Part shown: positions 1 through 8,757 of the stretch, piece after piece
How positions within the stretch are numbered: position 1 is the first letter of the stretch
Layout of the letters: every line of letters begins with the position of its first letter
Source of the DNA: Pseudomonadota bacterium
GTDB lineage: Bacteria > Desulfobacterota > Desulfobacteria > Desulfobacterales > Desulfobacteraceae
Direction of reading: 5' to 3'
DNA: 64,000 bases
Assembly (NCBI GenBank): GCA_018821715.1
Contig: JAHJLN010000344.1
Span: 1 to 64,000, forward strand
The notes under the pieces: model-generated
Seen by the model: the letters and a program-made list of their open reading frames with translations, nothing else
Told to the model about the DNA's origin: nothing
Database searches by the model: none
Program-made: the position numbers and the translations under genes

Positions 1-106
1 CGAAGTGTCATAAAGCTTCCCAGAGGTAAGGAGGTCTGAACTTTCTGTTCAAATGCTCCCGCGACCCAACTATCTGTTTATATAGAATAAAGGAAATTCC
101 GCGGTT

Positions 107-586
107 TTGGGCTTAGAACCCCTGGAAGGAAAAAAAGCTGTCCTGATTGATGATGTTTTTACAACCGGGGGTAGTGTCAAAGCATTTTCAAAAGAGTTAT
201 CAAACAATAAACTGGAAGTAAGCAACGTTGTTGGGCTTATGGGCGATAAACGGTTTGTTGTTGATAAAATAACAGAGCAAAATTTAAAATCGGCTTTAGA
301 AGATACCGGCATTGCTGCTGATACAAACAGATTGAAAAGCCTGCTGACCCGGACAGAGGCAGGGATGTTAATTCAAAGACTTAACAGAGAAAAAGGATTA
401 AAAAATGAAAAATTTCGAGAACTTGCCAAACGAATATCGGGGTTATACAAAGGAATATTTGTTAAAGATATTAGAGGAAATCAGAAGCCCGGAAGGGACA
501 ACAGTTCCGGAATATCACATAGAAATAATGCGGAAAATGTTGCGAGATTACAAGATAGGGGTTCACGCGGAGGACAAGGCCGGTGA
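107..586 (+). pseudogene. Phosphoribosyltransferase C-terminal fragment
   Basis: The reading frame opens at a TTG and within 20 residues reaches a type I phosphoribosyltransferase PRPP loop (VLIDDVFTTGGS, about residues 12-23). In intact enzymes about 90 residues precede this loop. Here an in-frame stop lies at 83-85, so the N-terminal half is missing. The tail runs on past position 405 under the next gene in another frame, and its last 50 residues look like out-of-frame translation. I read it as the 3' remnant of an APRT/OPRT-like gene; the exact substrate cannot be told. A short functional PRTase-like protein using another start is less likely. Confidence 0.5.
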
Positions 587-590
587 TTGA
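405..590 (+). CDS. Small acidic hypothetical protein (61 aa)
   Basis: A 61-residue soluble protein starting at an ATG with an AAGGA ribosome site 6-8 bases upstream. It overlaps the PRTase remnant in a different frame, and its last codons overlap the GTG start of the next gene by 8 bases, suggesting translational coupling. It is rich in Lys and Glu and looks helical (residues 14-50). I recognise no family. The good ribosome site and tight coupling are the reasons to accept it as real rather than a shadow of the degraded frame. Confidence 0.5.
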   Translation: MKNFENLPNEYRGYTKEYLLKILEEIRSPEGTTVPEYHIEIMRKMLRDYKIGVHAEDKAGD

Positions 591-951
591 AAAAGCAACA
601 GCAACTTTTGAAATTCAAGCCATCAATGATTTATTTATTCTTTTGATTGACCAGGACCAGGGAAAATCGGTTACAAATGCTGCCCATCGGGTTATTGACG
701 TTCTTGAAAAACTTGTACCAGAAGGGATAGGACATCGAAAAGTATATTATAAAGATACGATGGGCAGGATAGATCAACTAAAAGTTAAAAACAGAAGATT
801 TGATGGGTTTGCCCCTTGTTCAGAATCTCAGCAGCGAACAATAATAGAAATGAAAGGCGGTGATTGTCTTGTTTGCGGAGAGTATGAAAAAGACCTGATT
901 AATGGCTTTTGTCAAGAATGCCAAAAAGAACATGGCACTTTGATTTTATAA
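583..951 (+). CDS. Hypothetical protein with C-terminal zinc-ribbon-like Cys pairs
   Basis: A 122-aa soluble protein that starts at GTG with GGAGG about 9 bases upstream and overlaps the previous gene. The N-terminal 60 residues are helical and unassigned. The C-terminal 35 residues carry two cysteine pairs (CLVCGEYEKD... then CQECQ) that would make a small zinc ribbon, with a third cysteine in PCSESQ. The pair with the preceding 61-aa gene looks like a two-gene accessory unit. Function unknown; nucleic acid or protein binding through the zinc ribbon is inference. Confidence 0.6.
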   Translation: MIEKATATFEIQAINDLFILLIDQDQGKSVTNAAHRVIDVLEKLVPEGIGHRKVYYKDTMGRIDQLKVKNRRFDGFAPCSESQQRTIIEMKGGDCLVCGEYEKDLINGFCQECQKEHGTLIL

Positions 952-953
952 TT

Positions 954-1075
954 TTGCTATCCTTTTTGCGGCCGGCAGCTGGTTCCGGATTAAAAAATTG
1001 ATAGCATTTTTCTGTGCCCCATGGACTGCGCTGGTCAGATCCCGGCATGAATCCTGACTGAAAAACTATCAAATC
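954..1075. repeat. Structured intergenic repeat, copy A
   Basis: This segment shares an ordered set of blocks with 1924-2045: TGCTATC followed by a T-run, a CGGCAGC block, AAAAAATTGATAGCATTTT, a GATCC(C)GG block and a terminal CTATCAAAT. The first and third blocks are inverted copies that can fold into a hairpin (TTTTGCTATC with GATAGCA). Sequences between the blocks differ between copies, so structure rather than sequence seems conserved. The copy lies 22 bases beyond the stop of the minus-strand 63-aa gene. Confidence 0.6.
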
Positions 1076-1097
1076 AAGAAGACTTTGGGATTGTGTC

Positions 1098-1289
1098 TTA
1101 AACAGCCCTAAAAATTGCGTTGAAGAGTTCAATGATGTCTTCCATTTTCAATAAACCCAAAGCACATAAAAGCAGGGCAATCACGATAACTGTTTTTAAA
1201 CTATAGGACCATTCAACGGTGGTATCTCTGTTTTGGCCATTTTTCTTAACAGATATTTTAATTTTATCATTATTGTTTTGATTCGCCAT
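1098..1289 (-). CDS. Small single-pass membrane protein (63 aa)
   Basis: A short protein with a polar, Asn/Lys-rich N-terminus (residues 1-25) and one strongly hydrophobic segment (about 31-48, VIVIALLLCALGLL), followed by an acidic amphipathic tail. A near-perfect AGGAGGG ribosome site lies 5 bases before the ATG on the minus strand, which is the main argument that it is expressed. The topology suggests a one-pass inner-membrane peptide with its N-terminus in the cytoplasm. No family recognised. Repeat copy A follows its stop codon closely. Confidence 0.6.
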   Translation of the reverse strand: MANQNNNDKIKISVKKNGQNRDTTVEWSYSLKTVIVIALLLCALGLLKMEDIIELFNAIFRAV

Positions 1290-1923
1290 ACGCCCTCCTA
1301 ACAGTAATATTAAAAAAATGATTTTTAAAAACTGTTTTTAAGGGCTTTTTAAGGAGAGGAGTATTAATAGAGTAAAGCTGTTTTCAATAGATTGTCAATT
1401 TATTTTGGAAGAAACGAGACCGTGATTTTATGAAACCAATACATTTTTTGCTTTGGCAGAAGCTATTTTTTTATCTGCTAAATGCGTATTGGCGCTGGTA
1501 ATAGATGTTATATGTAATCATCGAAACCACCTTATTTCGGCCAGGTTTGCATGGATTGTTTTTTAATTTTTTCTTTACCTTGAGCCCCCAAGAATTCCCA
1601 GAGACTCCATGTTTCAAGACCAGCCTTTTATTGATGATCAATGCAATCCAATTTGGAAAATTTTCTGGGCGTTGATTCCATGCCCTGGATAGAAATTAAT
1701 GCCTCCTTGGTCAGCCTGAATTTCCATGGTTATAGGTCCAATACCTGGTTGTTTGAGTTTTAATTTGTGCCAGGAAGCTTTGTTCATCCAGCAGATGTGA
1801 AGCGTCAATTGCAATGGATGTGATAGCATCATTCAAAAACCATAGAGTGTTGTTTTTTATCTAAGTGGTCGGCGTGAGTGGCACATTCAAATAGGAAGGG
1901 GTTTAAAACATTTTTTAACAGAA
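1290..1923. other. Gene-poor stretch
   Basis: About 630 bases with no convincing gene. Reading frames present have no ribosome site and odd composition. One plus-strand frame around 1438-1568 translates to a plausible hydrophobic stretch (TFFALAEAIFLSAK...) without a start codon and may be a decayed membrane-protein fragment. Otherwise AT-rich spacer. Confidence 0.4.
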
Positions 1924-2045
1924 TGCTATCTTTTTAACCCGCGGCAGCGTGTCCTATGGAAAAAAATTGATAGCATTTTGTTATTGTTCCGGTCGGCGCT
2001 TCCGTGATCCGGGCCAGGTCCAAGGGCAGGGTGCTATCAAATGCT
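1924..2045. repeat. Structured intergenic repeat, copy B
   Basis: Second copy of the element at 954-1075, in the same orientation, about 970 bases away. Here the outer hairpin is AATGCTATCTTTTT pairing with AAAAATTGATAGCATTTT. The third block reads GTGCTATCAAATGC. It overlaps the 3' end of a possible minus-strand gene, so both copies sit at the 3' side of minus-strand reading frames. It does not have the GTTRRRY/RYYYAAC core sites of integron attC. Confidence 0.6.
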
Positions 2046-2239
2046 GTTCCTTTCAGTAGATTAATAATATTGTTCAAGGCGGAAGACCATAAAGCCTTGG
2101 TTCTACTTACCCCATCATTTTTATACCGTCGAAGTTTGTTTAATATCTCAATGTCAATAGTAAGATTTCTATTCAAGAAGGGTTTGTGTTTTACAACCGT
2201 ATTGACAAGTCTCTTGGGTTTTAATAATTCTATACCCAT
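1934..2239 (-). CDS. Possible ribbon-helix-helix-like small protein
   Basis: A 101-aa frame. Residues 25-65 (NLTIDIEILNKLRRYKNDGV... then a Ser/Ala/Leu-rich helix) have the look of a strand-helix-helix DNA-binding protein. The C-terminal 30 residues are encoded by repeat copy B and may not be native. A GAAGGTGG lies too close to the ATG to be an ideal ribosome site. It could equally be chance open frame opposite the next gene's leader. Kept because the central part has protein-like composition. Confidence 0.3.
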   Translation of the reverse strand: MGIELLKPKRLVNTVVKHKPFLNRNLTIDIEILNKLRRYKNDGVSRTKALWSSALNNIINLLKGTAFDSTLPLDLARITEAPTGTITKCYQFFSIGHAAAG

Positions 2240-2276
2240 CCACCTTCAAACAAACTTTTTCCATGGGAGGCACAAA

Positions 2277-2549
2277 ATGTCAGATCAAACGCCAAACAAA
2301 GAGATTAAAGAGCGAATAATCCGGATTAAACTTATTGATGGATCTCAGGTTAACGGACAGGCCAACATAAATAGAGAACCTCGATATGACCGATTAAGCG
2401 ACCTGGTTGCAAGCAATCAAGAACCCTTTTTGATTTTATTTAATGTAACAGTAAATCATACTGATTTTGAGAAACCGGTTAAGCATAAAACGCTATTTGT
2501 GAATAAAAACCATATCATTTGGGCAGCGCCGGATGAAAGTCAGATGTAG
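2277..2549 (+). CDS. Hypothetical Sm-like/LSM-fold-type small protein (90 aa)
   Basis: Starts at the ATG preceded by GGGAGG; a longer frame upstream lacks a ribosome site and reads through repeat copy B. The protein begins with a charged helix, followed by RIIRIKLIDGSQVNGQANI, a strand-loop pattern like small beta-barrel (Sm-like) domains, and ends with hydrophobic strands (FLILFNVTVN, HKTLFVNKNHIIWA). A basic loop REPRYDRLSDLV lies between. The fold assignment is inference. It is followed 9 bases later by two secreted-protein genes. Confidence 0.6.
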   Translation: MSDQTPNKEIKERIIRIKLIDGSQVNGQANINREPRYDRLSDLVASNQEPFLILFNVTVNHTDFEKPVKHKTLFVNKNHIIWAAPDESQM

Positions 2550-2558
2550 GATGAAATT

Positions 2559-2858
2559 TTGAAAAAAATTCTAATAGCGCTAATCTTTATGATATTCACA
2601 ACCCCTGTTTATACTCAAGAGAACACCCTCTGTCATAATATAGACTCTTGGAAAGAATGGGATAGACTTGTCCAGAAATACCCCCATGATATGGACATTC
2701 AAATGCTCCATGCCGTTCGGATAGGTTTCTGTAAAAAGATAGAGAAGGGCACCATCTCTTTTGAAGTTGCCAGGGATGCGTTCAATCATCTTCATAAAAC
2801 CGTTATTAACAAAGCAAAGAAAGAAAAAAACCAAATGTTAGAGAATAAGCAGCTATGA
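2559..2858 (+). CDS. Small secreted protein, tandem paralogue 1
   Basis: A 99-aa protein with a classical signal peptide (KK, then hydrophobic residues 4-17, then VYTQ as cleavage region). The mature part has two cysteines and the pattern C-x5-W-x9-KYP-x-D-x3-Q-x2-HA-x2-IG-x-C-KKI, shared almost exactly with the next gene. The two cysteines probably form a disulfide in the periplasm. Its stop overlaps the next start (ATGA). Start codon is TTG with a GATG-rich leader. Function unknown; the pair clearly arose by tandem duplication. Confidence 0.7.
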   Translation: MKKILIALIFMIFTTPVYTQENTLCHNIDSWKEWDRLVQKYPHDMDIQMLHAVRIGFCKKIEKGTISFEVARDAFNHLHKTVINKAKKEKNQMLENKQL

Positions 2859-3145
2859 AAAAGATAATTCTAATTTCAACCCTGCTGTTATTCTTAGCCT
2901 TCCCTGTTTTAGCGGAGGCTTCAAGTTTCTGTGATGATCCCGATACATGGGAACATTTTGAATCGATGACAAAGAAATATCCAGATGATGTTCCTCTTCA
3001 AATAATTCATGCTTTAAAAATTGGATTGTGTGTTAAAATTAAGCAAAACAGTATAACGGAGACTGAGGCAATTAATTTGTTTAACGAAATGATTGATACC
3101 CTTGCCAATATGAGAGAAGAGAAAAATGAACGGGAAGATTTGTGA
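2855..3145 (+). CDS. Small secreted protein, tandem paralogue 2
   Basis: A 96-aa secreted protein with signal peptide (residues 1-21, ending VLAEA). It carries the same mature motif as the preceding gene: C, W, KYP-x-D, Q-x2-HA-x2-IG-x-C-x-KI and a helical tail with FN. The genes overlap by four bases, so they are translationally coupled. Conservation is concentrated on the Cys pair and the KYP and HA-x2-IG motifs, marking the likely core. Lys/Glu-rich C-terminus. No function recognised. Confidence 0.7.
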   Translation: MKKIILISTLLLFLAFPVLAEASSFCDDPDTWEHFESMTKKYPDDVPLQIIHALKIGLCVKIKQNSITETEAINLFNEMIDTLANMREEKNEREDL

Positions 3146-3349
3146 TGTATAAGTTTTAACGATGTCTTGTCGTCTCTTTTACAGCAATTCTCCAATTATA
3201 TGGTCAGATGATTTTGAATAAAGTGTGGAGTGACAGGGATAGTCCACAGCGTCTTCCCCTTCCCGGATATGAGGCTTGAAATGTAAGAAGTCCACACCTC
3301 AAGCTTCAACTCGTTCTGCCCTAATAGGGGTTTTTATATATTATAAAAA

Positions 3350-3532
3350 TTATTGCTGGGAAATGGCTGGGTATGGTGCCCATGGCTTATATAATTGAAT
3401 AACAATCTCAAAGCTTAAAAACTTTATATACCATATGTGGGGGTGCCCAAATTTTGTCTGGACAGAGTCTTTACCATACAAGTGCACGCCGTTAATTTCC
3501 AACCGAAACCCCATATAGATATTCATAGTCAA
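3350..3532 (-). pseudogene. Decayed protein fragment, copy 1 (flanks the Mo/W operon)
   Basis: The minus strand encodes a fragment with the series GFRLEINGV, KDSVQTKF, PHIWYIKFLSFE and IQLYKPW. A clearly related but stop-containing version (GFRLKIDGV, KDSDYAKF, PHIWYMEI) lies at 8758-8910 on the same strand. The protein-level match across two diverged copies shows that both derive from one coding sequence. No complete copy is in the window. The rest of 3146-3942 holds no gene; the region just before 3943 must contain the operon promoter but I could not place it. Confidence 0.5.
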
Positions 3533-3942
3533 CAGTGAAAAACCTTATCCATTGATTTAAAGCATCAAAATCAATGTCCCCTGTGCTTTTCACCCTTTGG
3601 CAATTTCGCGGGTCTGCGGCTAATCAGACTTGAAAGGTATAGAAGATCAACGACCTGATCAATATGGATGTACCGCTCATATGATTGTATCAGTTTCATT
3701 GACAGAAATTCAGAGGACATGAGAAGGAAATGTCATGTTTCCACCGAAGGGAAGGACAAGGGGTGTTGATGAATTAAGTTATGAAAAAGGCTTTCCCTAA
3801 GAATTCTTATTTTTGAATTGACATGTAAAAAAAAATTAGGTAGCTTTCGAACTGCTTTTGACGTTTTTAGACTGAATATTGTGGGGTATTATTAATAATG
3901 CAACTAAAACAAAAATATAAACAATTCAAAAAAGGACAGAAA

Positions 3943-4815
3943 ATGAGCATCCATAAGATAATACTATTTTTGGCGGTCGGAATTGTAGTTGTTTTTAGTG
4001 GTTGGGGAAAGGCGAATGCGGAGATCAACTCTATCACGGTCTTTTGTGGATCGGCAAACAAGCCTGCCATGGAAGAGATTGCCATCGAATTCGAGCGCGT
4101 AAAAAACATCAAGGTGAACATGATCTTTGGCGGTTCCGGCACATTGCTTTCACAGATTGAGCTTTCCCGAAAGGGTGAAATTTATTTGCCGGGATCTCCA
4201 GACTACATTATTATCGCTGAAAGAAAAAAACTTATTATTGAAAACAGCGATCAGATAATTGCCTATCTTGTCCCTGCCATCATAACGCCTGCAGGAAATC
4301 CGGCGAACATTCATACGTTGGAAGATCTCACTGGACCAGGGGTTCGCATTGGAATCGGAAATCCGGAATCAGTGTGCCTGGGGCTCTATGGGATTGAACT
4401 TCTGGAAACGAACAATCTGTTGGAGAAGGTCATGAAAAATGTGGTGACCTTTGGTGGAAGCTGTTCAAAGACAGCAAACCTGGCGGCAATGAGTAATGTA
4501 GATGCTATTCTGGGGTGGCGGGTTTTTCATTTCTGGAATCCCGATCGCATGGACTTTGTTCCCATTGCTCCGGAAAACATTCCCAGAATTTCGTATATTC
4601 CTATTTCGATTCCTGTTTATACCAAGGATATTAATCTTTCAAAAGAATTTATAGAGTTTGTGCTTTCCCCAGCGGGAAAAGCAGCATATAAAAAATTCGG
4701 ATATCTTAGCTCTGTGGAAGAGGCAAAGGCGTTCGCCCCGAATGCCCCTATCGGCGGAGAATACAAACTTCCTACAGCGTATTTTGACCTTTTAAAAACC
4801 TTATGGAAAAAATGA
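3943..4815 (+). CDS. modA: Molybdate/tungstate ABC transporter, periplasmic binding protein (ModA family)
   Basis: Binds oxyanion (molybdate or tungstate) in the periplasm and delivers it to the permease encoded next. The 290-aa product starts at the second ATG, which has AAAGGA 7 bases upstream and is followed directly by a signal peptide ending near ANAE; the upstream ATG at 3898 has no ribosome site. ModA-family marks are ITVFCGSANKPAMEEIA, FGGSGTLLSQIE and GEIYLPGSPDY. It lacks the TTTS-type motif of TupA. The specific anion cannot be told from sequence. It overlaps the permease start. Confidence 0.85.
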   Translation: MSIHKIILFLAVGIVVVFSGWGKANAEINSITVFCGSANKPAMEEIAIEFERVKNIKVNMIFGGSGTLLSQIELSRKGEIYLPGSPDYIIIAERKKLIIENSDQIIAYLVPAIITPAGNPANIHTLEDLTGPGVRIGIGNPESVCLGLYGIELLETNNLLEKVMKNVVTFGGSCSKTANLAAMSNVDAILGWRVFHFWNPDRMDFVPIAPENIPRISYIPISIPVYTKDINLSKEFIEFVLSPAGKAAYKKFGYLSSVEEAKAFAPNAPIGGEYKLPTAYFDLLKTLWKK

Positions 4816-5591
4816 ATCGGGTTTTTAATTTCATCATGTGGGCAACCGCATCTCTTCTTATTTTTTCCTTTATTTTCCTATTGGCAAGTATGCTTGTCGA
4901 ATTATGGAAAGGGTGGGCCTTTTCATCACCTAAACTTGGTGAGATTGGGTTCGCTATCAAGCTTTCCCTTTTGACGGCAACGATCTCCTCCATTTTTGCG
5001 ATGTTAGTCTCTGTTCCGGTATCATACTTATTTTCCAGGCACACCTTTTTCGGCAAGAATGTTCTCGACACACTTTTGGATTTACCGATTGTGTTATCTC
5101 CCATCGCTCTTGGGGCAATGCTCCTGATATTTTTTAACACGCCTTTAGGGAAACAGATCGGACAGTACATAGGCCCTTTCGTCTTTGAGGTAAAAGGAAT
5201 CATCCTGGCACAATTTTTTGTGGTAGTGGGTTTGTCTGTCAGGCTTTTAAGAACCACCTTTGAGGGAATTGATACGGAATATGAAAACCTGGCACGAACA
5301 CTGGGCTACAATCAGCTCCAGGTCTTTTTCAAAGTAGTGCTGCCGATGGCAGGAAAAGGTATTCTGTCATCTTTTCTGTTAGTTTGGGGGAAGGCTATTG
5401 GTGAGTTCGGCGCAACAGTCACCCTGGCCGGCGCTACGACTATGAAGACAGAGACGATTCCAGTGGCCATCTATTTGAGTTTTGAGTCCGCTAATGTTAC
5501 CAGCGCTTTAGTGTACATTACTATTCTTATTGCAATATCTCTTTCTATTCTTTTCATCGTGAGATCTTTTAAGGTGCCATATCATGAATAA
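4803..5591 (+). CDS. modB: Molybdate/tungstate ABC transporter permease (ModB family)
   Basis: Inner-membrane channel subunit, 262 aa, with about six hydrophobic segments beginning at residue 8. The cytoplasmic EAA loop that docks the ATPase is visible as YENLARTLGYNQLQVFFKVVLP (about 159-180). It is followed by GKAIGEFGATVTLAG, a hallmark of ModB/CysT-type permeases. It overlaps modA by 13 bases and modC by 8, so the three genes form one translationally coupled operon. A slightly later ATG (4812) is possible. Confidence 0.88.
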   Translation: MEKMNRVFNFIMWATASLLIFSFIFLLASMLVELWKGWAFSSPKLGEIGFAIKLSLLTATISSIFAMLVSVPVSYLFSRHTFFGKNVLDTLLDLPIVLSPIALGAMLLIFFNTPLGKQIGQYIGPFVFEVKGIILAQFFVVVGLSVRLLRTTFEGIDTEYENLARTLGYNQLQVFFKVVLPMAGKGILSSFLLVWGKAIGEFGATVTLAGATTMKTETIPVAIYLSFESANVTSALVYITILIAISLSILFIVRSFKVPYHE

Positions 5592-6687
5592 TCCGTTTCT
5601 ACAGGTTGAATCACTGAACCTTACCCTTGGAAAATTCTCCCTCAGGAACATCAATATGTCATGCCAAAAGGGAGAATACCATGTATTACTGGGACCCACC
5701 GGTAGCGGCAAGTCCTCTCTGATGAAATGTATCCTGGGGTTTCATAGAATCAATAACGGGTTTCTCTATCTGAAAGGAATGGACATCAGCAATGAACTGC
5801 CGGAATGCCGGCGAATGGGATATGTTCCACAGAATTATGCTCTTTTCCCTCACATAAATGTTGAAGACAATATAAGGTTCGGACACCAGGTCAAAAAAAA
5901 ATCTTTTCAGGATACCGATACAATTGTCAACAGGTTGTGTGAGATATTAAAAATTCAGAAGCTGCGAAAAAGGGCTATTCAGCATCTTTCCGGAGGGGAA
6001 AAACAAAAAGTTGCCCTTGCCCGTGCATTGGCAATACAGCCCGATATCCTTTTGTTGGACGAGCCTTTTTCATCGATAGACGAGGGGGCAAAGCGTAACC
6101 TGTGGATCGAGTTGAAAGAAATCATAAACGAAGTGGGAATCACCGCACTTCATATTACGCATAACCTTGAAGAGGCTTATACTATGGGGGAGCGGCTTTC
6201 AGTGCTCATGAACGGAGAGCTTCTTCAAAGCGGTTCCAAACGGGAAATATTGGAAAGCCCCAAGAATGAAGATGTGGCCAGATTTTTAAATTATAAAAAT
6301 ATATTTCAGGGAATTACAGAAAAAGATCCAAGAGGTACAAGGGTTAACATCGGGCACTTTAATGTGCTAATTTCCAAAAAAATTTCCACCGGGAAAAAAA
6401 TTAAATTGTGTATAAGACAACAGGACATCAAAATAATCAGGAAAGGAGTCCCCATTAAGGATTCGCTGAAGCATAATGTTTTTTCAGGTAAGATCATTTC
6501 CCTCCTGCAACTTCCGGAATACTGTCTGATGCATTTTAAAGTTGATGGAAGTCCCAAACAGCACGATTTGGAATTGAAGTTCCCCCGTTATATTCTGGAG
6601 CGGCATAACCTTTATCAAGGGAAACAAATCAATGTTGCACCATGGGAACCCAATATTATTTTGTTCTCAAATTCAATCAGCCCATGA
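5584..6687 (+). CDS. modC: Molybdate/tungstate ABC transporter ATPase (ModC family)
   Basis: A 367-aa ATPase that powers uptake. Walker A is GPTGSGKS (about 37-44), the Q-loop VPQNYALFP follows, the ABC signature is LSGGEKQK (about 136) and Walker B is ILLLDEP with a downstream switch His in HITHN. The last 130 residues form an extra domain with short strands, matching the TOBE-type oxyanion-binding/regulatory domain of ModC-like ATPases. The start overlaps modB. The C-terminal domain may sense internal anion level. Confidence 0.88.
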   Translation: MNNPFLQVESLNLTLGKFSLRNINMSCQKGEYHVLLGPTGSGKSSLMKCILGFHRINNGFLYLKGMDISNELPECRRMGYVPQNYALFPHINVEDNIRFGHQVKKKSFQDTDTIVNRLCEILKIQKLRKRAIQHLSGGEKQKVALARALAIQPDILLLDEPFSSIDEGAKRNLWIELKEIINEVGITALHITHNLEEAYTMGERLSVLMNGELLQSGSKREILESPKNEDVARFLNYKNIFQGITEKDPRGTRVNIGHFNVLISKKISTGKKIKLCIRQQDIKIIRKGVPIKDSLKHNVFSGKIISLLQLPEYCLMHFKVDGSPKQHDLELKFPRYILERHNLYQGKQINVAPWEPNIILFSNSISP

Positions 6688-6768
6688 GTTTTATGATATC
6701 TTTCTGTTTGGTCTTAAAGCGCTTGAATCTTCCCGGATATTGTGGACACTAAAAACAGGAGAAAAGAC

Positions 6769-7887
6769 ATGAACCCAGCCAATGACCCGGATATCATCTG
6801 CAGATTAAAAGAAATCCGAAATGGAAAAAAAATTACCCAGACACAGCTGGCAGACCTTGTGGGAATTAAAAGACAGGCCATATATGATCTGGAAGTCGGC
6901 CGCTATCTGCCCAACACCTCTGTAGCGCTCCGCCTTGCAAGGGTTCTTGGCTGTAATGTAGAAGATATTTTTTATGAAATTTCACAGAACAGTCACCCCA
7001 TTGCCCTGGTTGACTATCATGGTGCAACCGATCCCAGGGTGAATGTTGCAAAGATACGCAATAAACTTTTTGCGTATTCTCTTTCCGGTGCAAATTCCAT
7101 CATGGAAGAAATGAAGGGAGCCGATGGCCTTCTTGAGCCCGGCAATAACAGGGTTACACTGCTGAAATCCAATGAACAAGTGGAAAACACGGCCCTGCTC
7201 ATGGGGTGTGATCCGGCATTTTCAATTCTTGGGCACTATGTTCAGAAAAACCACACCAATGCCGATCTCCTTTGCAGATTTGCATCAAGCGGAAAAGCCT
7301 TGAGTTTGTTGGCTACCGGCCAGGCACACATTGCAGGAATTCACATGCACAGCAAAGGTTCTATTGACGGCAATCAAGAATTTATTCACAATTCACTGAA
7401 AAATTTCAAAGGTCTTCTTGTGGCTTTCTCCACCTTTGAAGAAGGGCTAATGGTTGCCCTGGGCAACCCCCTTAACATCCGAGAACCAAGTGATCTCGCA
7501 CAAAAGGAAATTCGTTTTGTAAACAGAGAAAAAGGGGCAGCACTGAGAGATCTTCTTGATGATTGCCTTTGCAAGTCAAATATTCCTTTTGCCGCAGTTA
7601 ACGGTTACAATGACATCGTTACAAATCATTCCCATGGTGCCCAGCGAATCCTCCATGGAATTTGTGATGCTGCCCTTGGCCTTCATGCTGTTGCCACGGC
7701 ATTTAATCTTGGCTTTGTTCCCATTTCACAGGTAAGATGTGATCTTGTAATCCCCCAGGATCTTTTAAGCCATACAGGTGTTAAAATAGCCCTTGACACA
7801 CTTCAGAAAAAAACATTTCGAAATGAATTAAACTGTCTTCCGGGTTATGATGCTGCATGTACCGGAAAAACCATTGCCGGCTTTTAG
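6769..7887 (+). CDS. XRE-type HTH regulator with periplasmic-binding-like sensor domain
   Basis: A 372-aa one-component regulator. An XRE helix-turn-helix occupies about residues 13-66 (ITQTQLADLVGIKRQAIYDLE). From residue 80 a PBP-like ligand domain of the family often annotated as molybdate-binding follows (LLMGCDPAFSILGHY, HIAGIHMHSK, GICDAALGLHAVA). The chosen ATG has AGGAG 8 bases upstream; a GTG 27 bases earlier has none. Its position just after modABC suggests that it senses molybdate, tungstate or a pterin cofactor and controls the operon. Confidence 0.8.
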   Translation: MNPANDPDIICRLKEIRNGKKITQTQLADLVGIKRQAIYDLEVGRYLPNTSVALRLARVLGCNVEDIFYEISQNSHPIALVDYHGATDPRVNVAKIRNKLFAYSLSGANSIMEEMKGADGLLEPGNNRVTLLKSNEQVENTALLMGCDPAFSILGHYVQKNHTNADLLCRFASSGKALSLLATGQAHIAGIHMHSKGSIDGNQEFIHNSLKNFKGLLVAFSTFEEGLMVALGNPLNIREPSDLAQKEIRFVNREKGAALRDLLDDCLCKSNIPFAAVNGYNDIVTNHSHGAQRILHGICDAALGLHAVATAFNLGFVPISQVRCDLVIPQDLLSHTGVKIALDTLQKKTFRNELNCLPGYDAACTGKTIAGF

Positions 7888-8079
7888 TATCGCCAAACCA
7901 CAGCTTCCGGTATGGGTATCCATTTGTTGATAAAAGTAGTGCCCAAGCAATCAATATCCGATTTGATGGAAGCGCTGAAAGGTAGGGCTGCAATTAGGGA
8001 GGTTTAGACCCAAACCGCCGAAAATTTCTTCAGCAATTTTCTCAGGCCATACCTGTCTGATTCAACTCGCGTTTTTTAA

Positions 8080-8265
8080 TGTAAGTATTTAACGAGATGT
8101 GGTTCGAATATCGATGATATCAGTTTAATCCTTGAAGGATCTTTTGAAGACCTGGCAGATCGAAAATATTTTGAAAGGATTGGCTTCTGGCTAAAATCAG
8201 GACCAAAAATTTCCAAAAAAAACACCAGATGTATAAATATAGTAAACAGTTTCAGAATAACCTGA
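8080..8265 (+). pseudogene. Possible decayed gene fragment
   Basis: The plus-strand frame has no start codon after an in-frame stop at 8077, yet reads as a soluble protein: CGSNIDDISLILEGSF, EDLADRKYFERIGFWLKSGP, and ends at a stop at 8263. A minus-strand frame covers the same DNA but has poorer composition. The segment sits in the gene-poor 7.9-9.0 kb stretch together with two other fragments, so decay is the likely explanation. Source gene unknown. Confidence 0.3.
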
Positions 8266-8479
8266 TCTTTCCTAAAAAAAATAAACAAAGGATTAAGCCT
8301 CATATGATAAAAAACAGCAGTTTGTATAAGATTACTACCAAGTACATATGGTATCAAGTGTGACGAGCAAAATCAATCAAAAGGTAATGACTTTCAAAAG
8401 ATATAAACGGTGCTCAGGACCTGGGCGGCGGCGATTATAGTAACGTGAAATTCAGACTTTTTATGAATTTATCCAGACA

Positions 8480-8575
8480 CAAGATATAGTATCCATGCTC
8501 TTTTATTCTCAGATAAAAAATTCCATTATATGGGAGAGGCAAAATCAAAATTTTAATACCTTCCATTATTGTTTA
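8480..8575 (+). pseudogene. Short fragment related to 31970-32065
   Basis: The DNA matches the region at 31985-32060 with scattered differences. Both encode a run like (F/Y)(H/Y)YMG(K/E), then (I/L)P, then LL(Y/F)IGD. Neither copy has a believable gene around it. They are probably remnants of the same dispersed element. Confidence 0.35.
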
Positions 8576-8757
8576 TTGGAGATAATGATCCCCTTTGAAA
8601 TTATTATTTTATGCTGAAAGATAGTTTTTGAATTATTGATAATTTTGGCAGACCGAAACCTCAGAACTGGGATAATCATACTTGAGCCGGATCAATCGGA
8701 TCATTAATGTGTTTATATTATATCGTTTAATTTGGGATAATGGCCGAAGAGGAGGTC

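Noticed and set aside
1638..1832. Minus-strand 64-codon gene
   Set aside because: No ribosome site and low-quality composition; spacer more likely.
954..2045. Integron attC sites
   Set aside because: The repeats sit like cassette ends, but no GTTRRRY/RYYYAAC core pair and no integrase were found.
8085..8110. tRNA T-loop (GGTTCGAAT)
   Set aside because: No acceptor stem, anticodon arm or CCA context around it.
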